Shown: piece after piece, positions 32,201 through 42,900 of the stretch
How positions within the stretch are numbered: the first letter of the stretch is position 1
Layout: each line of letters opens with the position of its first letter
Source: Zygnema cylindricum
Taxonomy: Eukaryota > Streptophyta > Zygnematophyceae > Zygnematales > Zygnemataceae
DNA length: 64,000 nucleotides
Direction: 5' to 3'
Assembly (NCBI GenBank): GCA_037447655.1
Contig: JBBHKE010000560.1
Location: 54,950-118,949 of the forward strand
Made by a program: the position numbers and the translations under genes
The notes under the pieces: generated by a model
Database searches by the model: none
Told to the model about the DNA's origin: nothing
The model's input: only the letters and a program-made list of their open reading frames with translations

Positions 32201-35200
32201 TCTTATTCAACTGCTGGAAATTGCTGTAAAGAGATGGAAATTTCGAGTTATCATTTTTGAAAAGCAGTCACCTTGTGAACATTCCCTAACAGAAATCAAA
32301 CATCACAAATTACTATGCCCATGTTGGTAATCATGATGTTTTGACATTGGGCAACAAACATTTTAATTTATAAACAATATTAGAATTGCACATGTACCAT
32401 TGGACAGTTTGGGACTATGTGCACTGGATCATGGATCTTGGATGTTGCGCATTGGACATTGATCATTGGAGATTTGACATTGACATTGGACATTGACGCC
32501 GGACATTGGAAATTGGACATTAGACATTGATTGTTGGACATTGGACATTGGGCATTGGACATAATTGGACATTGGACTTAAGACATTAATTGGACATTGA
32601 CATTTGGGCAGAAGACAAAGATCCTCGGACATTGGACATTGACACTGGACATGGACATTGGCCATTGGACGTTGGACATTGAACATTGGACGTTGGGACA
32701 TTGAACTTTGTAGTGTCTTACAACCTCCTAGTCTTGACCTTTAGAAGAACCTAAAATATTAAAATCCTCTAAACCTCACGTTTTCCTCTTCACCAACATC
32801 TTCCTCTACCTCTTCCCCACTCACTTTTCTTCCTCTCCCTTCTCTCTGTCTCCTCTTCTCCTCTCCCTTTCTCAGGTGGAACTCCAAGGAGGAACCATAT
32901 CTTTTGTCTCAAGACCAACAGTCGGTTCAACTTTCTTTTTTGATCTCTGTTTGGCAGCCATGGATCCTCTCGTCCATGGCACTCCTCCTCCTCCTACTTT
33001 AGATCCTCTCTCTCTTCCACATGTGTCATCTCTTCCTGGTCTTCGCGTCCTATTGGTCGATACCAGTAAAGTACGTCGTACTGTATTGGCCAATCATCTT
33101 CGAGCCCTGGGAGTTTTGTCGGACATGGCTGACTCTCCTCTGCAGGCTGTCTCCATGGCTCAGTCTCTCTCTCTCCCCTTTGAAGAATGTGTCGAAAAGG
33201 AGGAGAGAGAGAGGAGAAGAGAGACGGAGATGGACAGGGCGATGAAGGCAGAGAGTAAGAGAGTGAGAATAAGAAAGAGCGAGGGAGAGGAAGAGGGAGG
33301 AGAGGCTGGAGAGATGCGAGAGGGACGGAGGAGTGAAGAAGGAGAAAGGGGACAAGCCCTTCAGAAATTGGAAAGATTGCCAAGTTTTGAGGCTTTGTTG
33401 GACTTGCCACGTGGCAAAGGAATTCCTTCCAGGAAACTGGGGGGAAGGAGAAGGAGCATGGAAGCCATGGCTGACGTGGCAAAATCTTTATCCATTTCAA
33501 GATTTTCCCCCTTTAGTACTTCATCAACTGGAAGTGTCTCTCCTTCTTCCAAAGAAAGCCCAATTTACTCTTCTCCCAAACTCCAATCTATGGCTGCCTT
33601 TCTTAGTAACAGCAAAGAACACATGCCTTTTTTGTCCTCCTTGGAAAAGACGAATATCCGGTCGGCGTATTCTGCGATTTTCATTGATATGGATGCTCGT
33701 GATTGGACAAATGGTGGATTGGAGCTCGGAGAAATGGTGAATGATAGCCACTTGGCAGGAATGCCTCTCATTCTTGTGGCCAGAAGAGTGGACACGTCTC
33801 AGCAGGAGAATGCAAAAAAACTAGGGTTTAAGGCAGTACTTTTGAAGCCTCTCAGAACCATGGCTGTGGCGGTCACTCTTGGAAAGGTCAGAGTCCCTCT
33901 CTCCGTTTCCTATCTTCTCTCTGTCTGTCCTCCCTCCCTCTCCACCTCCCTTGCACCTTCCCATCCCCCTCCCCTTCTCCCTCCCCCTCTCCTTCTCCCT
34001 CCTCTTCCTCTCTCTCGTCCTCCCCCTCCTTTACCTCTCCCTCATAAGACATGAAAATTGTCGAGAAAATCAACAAAACTGACGAGGTTTCCACGTGCTT
34101 GCAGGCATTAGGTTTTGCTTCTACTTCTGTTCAGGAAGTGAAGCTTTCTCCCTCCAGTGCCACGTCAGCACAGCTGGCGGAGATTCTGAAGGGGAAATGT
34201 ATGCTCTGTGTCGACGACAATCTTGGTGAGGAGAAAACTATTTGTGTTGTCGTTTTATTCTTAGACATCTGATGTTTCTTTTCCTAATTGTCAATTGTAC
34301 ATTATCTCGTTCTTCACAATAATGAGGGTAGATCCACCCTACCACAAGGTCCACCCATCCGGACCGAAAATAATAGTGGTCTAACCGAGGATAATAAGTT
34401 CGAGAATAGTAGTGCGCAAAATAAAATACGCAAGTCTGAAAAATAATACATACGTCACGTTGTAGTTGGATTGGCTGGAAATATTTATTCCTTTTTAGGA
34501 AAGGTAGAAAGTACGGATCCGCTATTTTCCTTTCGGTTTTCACACCGTTTATTTTTTTGAAATAAATCCCATAAATGTCGGTGACTAAAAGCTCAATTTC
34601 TGATGATCGAAATGTGTTGTTGAATCAAAAGTCCGAATGCACAACAAATGCGTATATGTGTTTATCTTTTTCTTTTAAACTAAGTTGTTTGTTGCCTTAG
34701 TGGAAATTTACATCTAAAATTCTGCACTAGTTTTGGTGACGTGCAGGATAGGATACTGATAATTTTGACTTTTGGAGAGACCCTTATTTTCTTCCGAGGG
34801 GGGGCTGTTTTTGGACATGGGGATGGAAACAGTAAATCGAAGGGTGGCTGGGAAGTTTCTTGGAAAGTACGGGGTTGAGGCTATTTGCTTGCCAGGTGGT
34901 GCATTAGCATTGGATTATTTGAAAGAGAAAGGGGATAAGGTGGATTTGGTACTTATGGATCTACAAATGCCGGAGGTACATAATTTATATTTGTTGTATG
35001 GATGCCTGGTTGGTTTGGGTTCTAAATGTTAGGCAAATGGAAATTGTTGGAAATTATTATTTTTTGCTTTGGCATCAATGTCGTAATTGTTGATGGTTTT
35101 CTTATAAATCTTGTAATTTTTGTTATATCTACAGACATCATAGGTAATCAGGGTTTAATGTTGATTATCATAAAAAAGTACCTATGTTTTTGTTATTATC

Positions 35201-36824
35201 ATATTTGTCCTAATCGTTGTTATAATATCTTTGAAGTTATAAAGTTTGGATTTGTGATTTTTTTTTCACGCTGTATTTCCAGCCTTGTATCAAACTTTTG
35301 TCCAATGGCTATATTTCATATTGCTAAATGTCAAAACATCCAAAAATAAATAAATTTCTGTAATTCAACATTTGAGGTTGTCGACATATCCCTGGTCATA
35401 AATTCCAATCTGTTATTCTTATACATCAGCCATCTATGTTTTGTCACATTCTAAGATTCCCTAACCGAAACCCAAAACAATTGAATGACATAACTTAAAA
35501 ATTAATGTTAGTCAATTTTTTTTTGCAATAGCAAGTTTATGACATTAGCGTTTTAACAGGCATGTTTTTTCGGGGTTTTCAGAGCTAGTGCTCTTTCTCA
35601 TATTCCTTTCTTTCACTCCTCCTTTTCAGATGGATGGATATGAAGCTTCCGAGAAGATTCGGGAGCTGGAAAAGTTGGGAACCATTGGAGTGTTTGGAGC
35701 ACACCGAAGGCATTTGCCTATTGTGGCGGTAAGACAACATTATTCTTTTAGGCGGGGGAAGGTTTTGAGGGTTCTGGTATTAAGAAAGAAAAGCTGTAAG
35801 GATTTATGTCTTCCACAAGTTCAAGGTAGTGCGTCTACTGCCTCGATAGAAACAACTAACAATAATTTGGTCGTACTTCTTTTTGCGCAATCGTAAATAA
35901 ATGTCAATAGCAGTAACTAACTCTAACAACGGTAAAAGAGACAAGATGGAAGAACCAACTTGGTATAACGTGAGCCGAATGGTCAACCAAAACTAGTGTG
36001 GCAAAGCAAGAGTCTCTAGATTTGTTAAAGATTAAGAAAAGAATTAAGTTAAGCAAAAGGGAAACCTGGTAAGCTATGTGAAATTGTACCAAAGACTTTG
36101 GAGTGAAATGTAATCCATGTACTCCTTTTCACTGCGAGCGGATATGAATGAATGTGACACTACATTGTCTGATACGTGACGTGACGTGATGTGAAGTGCC
36201 GTGAAGATAGTGTAGTCTCGGCACTGGCTCCATGTGCTGACGTGTCATGCTCGTGTGACGTGACAGATGACGGCGGACGTGCTGAAGGGCACGAAGGAGA
36301 AGTGTTTGGCGGCCGGAATGGACGGGTAAGTTGCTCCTACGTGGCAACGTACGGAGAGATTGGATTAGGGTTTGACTTTATGCGCTTCCGCAGGGCCAAA
36401 AGCGGGCATTTGAAGTCCGGTTTCAATGATTGGTCAGTTTACGGCCGTCAGATTCTGATCTGACGGTCATTATTACCCAATCATTGAAAACGACCTTGAA
36501 ATGACTTCTTTTGGACCTGATGAGGCAATACTAATTGCGGATTCTTGGAAACGTCTTTTCAACAACTGTTTGACGTTTTGGGCGTTTTTTTTTCTGATGA
36601 CTGGTGGTTTTTTTTTGTTCTTTTAGTTTGTCGTTTTGCGTCTTTATTTTTTTATGTCCGCTTTTCTTGCCTCTGTTTTGGTAACCATTTCCGAAAAGTT
36701 TGGTTAACAATTGTTTTTTTTTTTTTGTTTTTTGTCCTTTTCCAGGTTTATCACAAAACCCATAGACCCAGCCGAACTTTTTCGAGTTGTCTCAAGATTC
36801 TTTCCCATGAGTGGCTCATTTTAG
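26290..36824 (+). CDS. CHASE-domain hybrid histidine kinase, cytokinin-receptor-like
   Basis: Membrane receptor kinase of the plant AHK/CRE1 type: ligand binding by CHASE, His autophosphorylation, transfer to a receiver Asp and then to HPt proteins. Sixteen exons, all phases consistent, 1316 residues: 26290-26473, 26618-26853, 27065-27368, 27656-28279, 29156-29203, 30063-30193, 30328-30520, 31055-31660, 31813-31847, 32054-32131, 32876-33886, 34105-34225, 34833-34975, 35630-35728, 36267-36325, 36746-36824. Membrane segments about 90-112 and 389-411 flank CHASE. HisKA has FLATVSHEIRTPLNG (His458); HATPase has the N box INLVGNATKFT, a G1 box VEDTGNGIP (usual Ile is Asn) and GGTGIGLSISK. A degenerate receiver (GLRVLLVDTSKVRR; IFIDMDARDW) is interrupted by a charged insertion of about 150 residues. 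The final receiver is complete: VDDN, MDLQMPEMDG (Asp1233), MTADV, TKP (Lys1295). Another insertion of about 170 residues separates N and G1 boxes. The aligned CHASE Asp (FRDMYDD) matches the ligand-contacting Asp of AHK4; cytokinin binding is inferred. Exon 1 rests on phase and ATG only. Confidence 0.9.
26335..26776. promoter_or_regulatory. Cluster of nine CACGTG (G-box) hexamers
   Basis: CACGTG starts at 26335, 26386, 26411, 26450, 26562, 26588, 26715, 26757 and 26771, many as GCCACGTGGC or ACACGTGT. They span exon 1, intron 1 and exon 2 of the kinase. In plants G-boxes bind bZIP and bHLH factors; function here is inference, and the word also occurs elsewhere in the window (for example 31779, 33409, 34092). 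Confidence 0.45.
26868..27058. repeat. CT-rich tract in kinase intron 2
   Basis: (CT)n and CTCTCC words filling almost the whole intron up to the acceptor at 27063-27064; acts as an extreme polypyrimidine tract. Confidence 0.9.
28440..28960. repeat. CAAGCATTG-type minisatellite interrupted by a MITE
   Basis: Degenerate units with TTCAAGCATTGAAGTGTTCGTCA and ATCA-TTTAATAA words before and after the MITE at 28612-28831, in kinase intron 4. Confidence 0.65.
28612..28831. mobile_element. Foldback MITE, TACACCGTG ends, 220 bases
   Basis: Ends TACACCGTGTATCGCTG and the inverse of TACACCGTGAATCCCTAATAG. Long inverted arms continue inside through TTAACA, CACTTAAAACATCTTTTCT and AGAAAAGATGTTTTAAGTG. 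Inserted in kinase intron 4 within a minisatellite. Confidence 0.85.
29845..30060. repeat. CT-rich tract in kinase intron 5
   Basis: CTCTCC, CTCCCT and (CT)n words running up to the acceptor of exon 30063-30193. Confidence 0.9.
30521..30628. repeat. Perfect 54-base tandem duplication of a splice donor
   Basis: 30521-30574 and 30575-30628 are identical, each starting with GTAAGTTTCTCGTCG. The first GTAAGT is the donor of kinase exon 30328-30520, so the donor is duplicated 54 bases downstream. Confidence 0.97.
31690..31920. repeat. CT-rich sequence around a 35-base micro-exon
   Basis: TTTCTCTCTCC and (CT)n words on both sides of the very short kinase exon 31813-31847. Confidence 0.7.
32400..32705. 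repeat. GGACATTGACATT minisatellite
   Basis: About 300 bases of irregularly alternating GGACATT, GACATT and GGCATT words in kinase intron 10. Met-Ser-Asn-rich frames on the minus strand are artefacts. Confidence 0.9.
33895..34050. repeat. CT-rich tract in kinase intron 11
   Basis: CTCCCT and CCTCTCC words following the donor of exon 32876-33886. Confidence 0.85.
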
Positions 36825-37594
36825 ACCACTCGTTTTTTTTTTTTTTTTAAATTGTTTACTTTTTACATTTCTTGGTACATTGTATAATTGTAGAAAAAAA
36901 AAGGTCAAATGTAGATTTTTTTTTTTAGGTGTTGTTATGGTAGAGTTTATTACAGAAAAAGGCATAAAAATAAATAAAACAGCAAGGGGAAAAATAATGT
37001 GGATGACTTAGGCTTATTTTGATGGATTTTCAAAACAAAGTAGAATTTTAGGAAAAAAGTAAGCATGATATAATAGCCGGCAGGAAAATAGATGAAACTT
37101 ATGTACAATATTTTTTTCGTTTGTTTTTTTTATTTTTTTTGGGAAAAAAAAGAAAAAGCATGCATTTTAGAAGAGAATGAAAAGAGGAGCATAAAATCAT
37201 GCAAATTTTGATACTTGTAAATTACTTTCTTTTTGAAATAAGGAGTTCTAATGCCCTTCTTTCCCTCGACTTTGTCTTTTTTGGAATAAGTGTGTATTGT
37301 CTTCAAATTTTGTTGTGTAATATTGTTTGTTTAGATTAAATATAATGAACAATAAGCAGAATAAAATAATACTCTATAATTTTAAGGGAAAGGAAAAGAA
37401 AGAAATATGTCTGTTGTTTGAAGAGGAAAATTCAAGAAATATGATAAACTTTTGGGTGTTAAACTCCCTTTTTTGTATTAAACTCCCTTTTTTGTATTAA
37501 ACTTTTTATCGTATCCGGTCAATGAGCCCACATGGAAAAACAGTTTTTAAAAAATAAAGTTTTTCAATTGGCTGCGTGAAAATATTGCCACTGT

Positions 37595-37800
37595 AGTACT
37601 GTTGTGCATTGTTATTAAAGTTAATAACACTTTCGGTCACGCCTTTTTCTGGCCGAAAATCATAAAATAATGTTGACAACGCTATTTAAGGTAGTCGAAT
37701 ATAATCTGTCACTTTCCTTGTACTAAATTAGCATATTATTTTCTAATTTCGAATCAACACTACTAAATCCTTAATGCTAACAACAATGGGCAGAGTACTG
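37595..37800. mobile_element. MITE related to the TACACTGCCCATCG family
   Basis: Ends AGTACTGTTGTGCATTGTTATTA and AACAACAATGGGCAGAGTACT are imperfect inverses; interior words TAATAACACT, GGCCGAAAATCATAAAATAATGTT and TTTCGAATCAACACTA match 18047-18232. Confidence 0.65.
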
Positions 37801-38719
37801 GTGTGCATTGAATGGCATTGGTCTGTGCACACGCATCCTATTTTCCTTTGGATGCCATCAATCGAAATATTTCCTTCTAATGCAGCCATCGGATTAACAT
37901 TCCAACAAGTGTGCACGGAAAACTATTTATTTAAAGGCCGGAAAAAACATTAACAAACGGTGTACCTTGCTATTTAACAGCAAACAAGCAAGCAGAGTAT
38001 GTTGAATCCACACTTTTTGGAGATACATCGTATCTCATTGTCACATAATATCGAAAATGTCAAAAAATATCTGATCACCGCATTGTATGGAGAGCAAGAC
38101 GATATAAATCGCGAAAAAACATTGATCATCAATTTATTGAGTATTCGGCCATTCCAGATTTGCAGCAGATTTTCAGGCCATTATCAGGACATTATCAGGC
38201 TTACATATCATGGAACTTTTGCTTATCGTAAAATTTGTCAGCTCAAGTCCTTTTATTTCTATTAGGAAACTTCTCATTTTAACCAATTGAAAACCTCACT
38301 AAGAAAACAAGAATCACCTTACTACCGACGTCATGTTTTACACCCTGGGTATTGACCACAAGGATCTTTTCGCCATAGTGCTACTGTTCAAAGGACGCGT
38401 TCCACTAACGTGGGGAACGCGAAACGCGCTAGGAGGCAACCGCTTAAAAGCTGAAAGTTTGAAACACTAAAACGCATAAAGCATGTAAGCCCGGAAACGC
38501 GGAAAGATGAAAACGCGTTATCGGTAAACACGAAAACGTCAAAAAAACAAAATTGAGAAATCGCGAAACCGGACGGATGCTTAAAAGGGGAACCGTCTAC
38601 GGTAGCCGTACATGGCATTTTGTACGGCTTCTGGGAGGTTTTTGGCGGTGGACATTTTTGCCGTGAGCGAACATATTTAACGATTGCCGCAAGATCCACT
38701 TGAAAATAATCGGGAGCTA

Positions 38720-38877
38720 CAGTACACCGCCAATCGCTATTAGCGTTGTGTACGCTAATCCCGGCCCGCTTTTTTTTTGTTTTATTCTCAAATAGCGTAG
38801 TTTATTCTATTTTTTTCTTTATTCTATTTAGGGTTATATTCAGTACGTTGTCTCTTAAATAGAGTGGTGTACGGTCA
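38720..38877. mobile_element. MITE fragment, CAGTACACCGCC family
   Basis: The left 60 bases (CAGTACACCGCCAATCGC, GTGTACGCTAATCCCGGCCCGC) match the inverse of the right end of 22401-22624; the right end is degenerate (GAGTGGTGTACGG). Confidence 0.65.
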
Positions 38878-39934
38878 GTGTCAGACCGTACGAACGTCAC
38901 GAGCAGAATGATGACAGGATAAACCGTGAAATGAATTGCAACGAATGGATTGATACGAGCAGCTGATCTGTCTTTCCTTGCAACAGTACACTGATATTTT
39001 CAGCATAACAAAACATTCAGGTCAAATTTTGAATGTTGGCAATATTGGAGTTTTTGTTTTCTAATGACCAAGCATTTCCACATTAAGTGGAACTTAAACC
39101 GTCTAATATGCGGGTGAATCGCATATATTTGCTATCAGTAAACATTGTTAAGCGCTTCTGCTCGTACTCAAATATTTTATGCTTCATCCTTTATTAGCTT
39201 TTTTTTTTAATGATACAGCTTTAGTGTATGTATATATTTGTCTGAAGACCTTGCGACTTATTGTAATTTTCTCGCGAAAAAGCAAATTGTGACACTGAAT
39301 AATCGTTTTTTGTTTATTGAAAGTTTTGAAACCAAAGCTTTTATCGTGATAGTATAGAAGCATTGTTGCTCAGATGTTTAGCCGTCTAATTGTCTCAGCA
39401 AATGGCAAAGCTACTGGAAGTGCCACCAAAACAATCACGCGTCCATTTTCTCTTTTTTCTTTATCTCCAGTTTCAACTTCAATGTACACTTTCTAAATGC
39501 AAAAGAGCTTCTGATCTCTAACGAACGTCAGATACTCATCTAGTATACTAGATGTTCAGAAAGTATTGTGAACTACGATGTCTTTACGATTATAAGAACC
39601 GGTTGACTACTGAGTAAAAAGCATTTATATGATGGATGTACTATACAGGGTGGGTTGGAGAAAAACTGATTTTGGACTCTCAAAATACACTCCATTTGGT
39701 GAAGTTGGTGGAAAGACAAAAGTCTACTTCTCATGCTATTTGTCCTAGGTGTATTTGACGGGAGAGGTTTGTAACCCAACAGGGAAATGACATTTAAAAA
39801 AAAATTCCTTTGTTTTTCATGTATGCACCCATGAATGCGTAAACGGGAGTACTTTTAAAACTTTGTATACATAAGTTAGGTCAGACAAACTAAAATCGGT
39901 ATATTTTAGTATCTGTACGTTTCTGTATTTGCAG

Positions 39935-42900
39935 GTCTGATCAACACACACGTCCACACTTCTCAGCAGCTTGGCAGAGGGATTGCAGATGATGTAGACC
40001 TACTGACGTGGCTGCATGAAAGGATTTGGCCTTATGAGGCAGCTCTTACTGAAGAAGACAGCTATCTGTCAACACTGCTTTGCGGAGTGGAGCTTATAAG
40101 ATCTGGGGTACTGTATGGCATTTCACAAAGCAAAAAAATATTTTTCTAGCTTATGTGGTTTTTTCCCTGCCATTGGTTAGACCGATGTAGTTGTTCCTAC
40201 GTACTCTTACCACCTTCGTATGTTCAGAATGGACGAAGACAGTTTGCGGTATCATACTCTCCTGTGATTCATACGGCGTTGTAGTTCCTTGTTGGATGAC
40301 CACAATTTAATGTGTTCTCTTTCTTAGGAATTTCCTGGCTAATGCTAACTTTTATCGTCACATAAATTCATTTGTTCTCGTTTCACCTCTGCAAGAGAAA
40401 AAATGGGATGTTGATTGGCTTCGTGTTCTTGAACAGCTTCATTAATCTCCTTCTTCCCATTCATCATCAATTGCCTTCTTTCCACCGATCAATCGTCTCC
40501 TTTCCATTCATCATCAATCGCCTTATTCCCATTCATCAACGACTTTTTGTTCCATTCATCAATCACCTTCTTTCCATGCATCTTTCGTTTTCTCTTCATT
40601 TCTCATCGCATGCAGAGTCTTCCTTCTGCACTTACATATATGGTGCAATTCATTAGCATATCTGTCTGTCATGTGGAAGGTGACCTGCTTCGCAGAAGCA
40701 GGAGGCCAGCATGTGCCTGGAATGGTGGCCGCAGTTACGGAGCTCGGCATACGGGCTTGTCTATGCCCTTCAATAATGGACTCGGGCGAAGGTCTTCCGA
40801 AGGCATGGGCAGAGCTCAGTACAGATGCATGCATTCAAGTGAGTTATATTTCAAAATGGACCAACTTTCTGTTCATGTATAGTAAACGGAGGAACAAGCT
40901 CATAGGGCGTCGTTGAATGAACTCTAATAGGTTCTGCAAAGGGTCATGCCTGTAATTTGAGGAAAAACCTTGTGAGCTCTATTTTGAGATGAAATCTGGT
41001 CAGTTTGCATTGAATTAGGAACACACTCGTAGACAACAGGGGAGAAATGACGAGAGACAAAAGCAAAACAATTGGTGCCATTTGGGTTGATTGATGGTAG
41101 ACTACTACTCTACAGCTGTTGGAGCAAGTTTTGATATCAGCTGTTTCTGCTTTGACCAGAGCCTGACTTTGGTATGGTACACTGCCTATCGCTATTAGAG
41201 TTAGTGAAGCGTTAAAACTTTGATTTTGGGTTAAAAAAGCACTCACTTGAATTAGAGTGATTGACTCAAATAGGGATGGGCAGTGTAGTTTGTTGTGAAA
41301 CATTGGCCTATGTAGGCTTTCATCCTTGAGGGTAACTTGTGATGTGCTTGGTTATGGTTTCTTCTACAGCTTCAGGAGGACCTTTATGGCAAGTACAATG
41401 GAACTGCGGATGGCCGTATTCGATGTTGGTTTGGTCTGCGTCAAATTTTGAATGCCACTGATGACTTGCTGAAGCGCACAAAGGCTTCAGCAGATCGTCT
41501 TAAAACTGGCATACATATGGTGTGTTTCCCGATCTTTAAGTGTACAGTCTTCCTGGAATGTTGCTGGTCTACTAATTTTCTTTAGTTTGCGATAGTTTTT
41601 TTATGGTTGAAAGTGGTCAGAGGCTCGTCAAACTGTTTGTAATCTAACCTGCCTCGGAATTGTCCACATTATACAGGTGCTCATTCCATAAGTCGATTTG
41701 TCTTTTTTTGACCTTGAAATTTCACAATGAGTCGATGCTTTTTTATGATTAGCTTTATTTGCAGTGTAGTGTGCGAATGTGATAAATTCTAAACACGGTT
41801 GCAATTGTGAGCCTCCAGATTTTAACTCTGTCCAGACAATTCTGTTGTTTTTGTCCTCCAAGCCTTCTGCATGGAAAGGAACACTTCCCATTGCTATCAG
41901 TGTAGAGGAATTATTTATATTTTAGCGAAATTTAGTGCAGAGTGATGTGGCAACTTGTAATCCACTCCCTGAAATAGTGTTTTTAACACTATTGTGTGGT
42001 TTTTGTTTTGGTCAAAAAAACCTGGGACCAAATGAAAAAGTGTTACTAATGCTAATATTGATTAGCAGTGTAGTCAAGGGCTTTGCGTTATTTGACTGGA
42101 TTTCATTTGCAGGGCAGCATGTGGCCGAGATTCCTTTTGAAAATGAGCATGTGGTGGCAACTCGGGGCGTAGAACACGGGACTGTGACTCACCTTAAGGC
42201 CATTGGACTGCTTGGACCAAACTTGCTCGCAGCCCACTCTGTGTGGGTTGATGATCATGAGGTGAATTGGGAAATCGTTTTACCTACTGCATCATTTTTA
42301 CATCTATTGAATCATCTTTACACCTATTGCATCGGTTTTACACCTATTGCATCATCTTTATACTTATTGCATCATTTTTACACTTATTGCATCACCTGGA
42401 GACGCAATAGATGCATGGGCATGAGTAAAGCTAAAAGCTTGGGAACTACGTTTGACGAAAGATGACTTTTTATTTATTTTTGTTTCTGATCAGACCCGTT
42501 GTTTTGGAGGAGGGTGGGCATTGAAATACAAAACAGCATTTTCAGAGATGTGTTCGACCTTTTTCAATCGTTTCGAGTTTTTCGTTTTTTTGTAAATGAA
42601 TGTCTTCAATTTTCAGGATCTTCAGTCTGCTAGACATTCCACTATGTCATTCTCAGCCCTTAGACAATATGTACACTGTATATCTGGTTGTCAGCGATTG
42701 ACCATTTAGCCCAGAAAAATGGAGATTTGACTTTTCTTATGGCTAATGAAAAATGGATCTCCCATTTTTTGCATGTTTGCATCTTCCAGGTGGACCTTTT
42801 TGCTGGGGCAAAAGTCAATGTGTGTCACTGTCCTGCAGCGGCTATGCATATGTTAGGCTTCAGTCCAGTTCAGGAAATGCTGGAAAAGGGCGTGAACGTC

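Larger units (their letters stand above)
36825..39934. other. Spacer between histidine kinase and amidohydrolase
   Basis: Contains the kinase 3' end, AT-rich sequence, one MITE and one MITE fragment. The 5' exons of the amidohydrolase must lie here but are not recognised. A possible Ser/Thr/Arg-rich start (ATG near 39374, MFSRLIVSANGKATGSAT) looks like a targeting peptide but has no convincing donor. Confidence 0.45.

Noticed and set aside
32380-32705. Met-Ser-Asn-rich minus-strand proteins
   Set aside because: Translation artefact of the GGACATT minisatellite.
37999-38265. 88-codon frame between kinase and amidohydrolase
   Set aside because: No resemblance to the missing amidohydrolase N-terminus or to another family.
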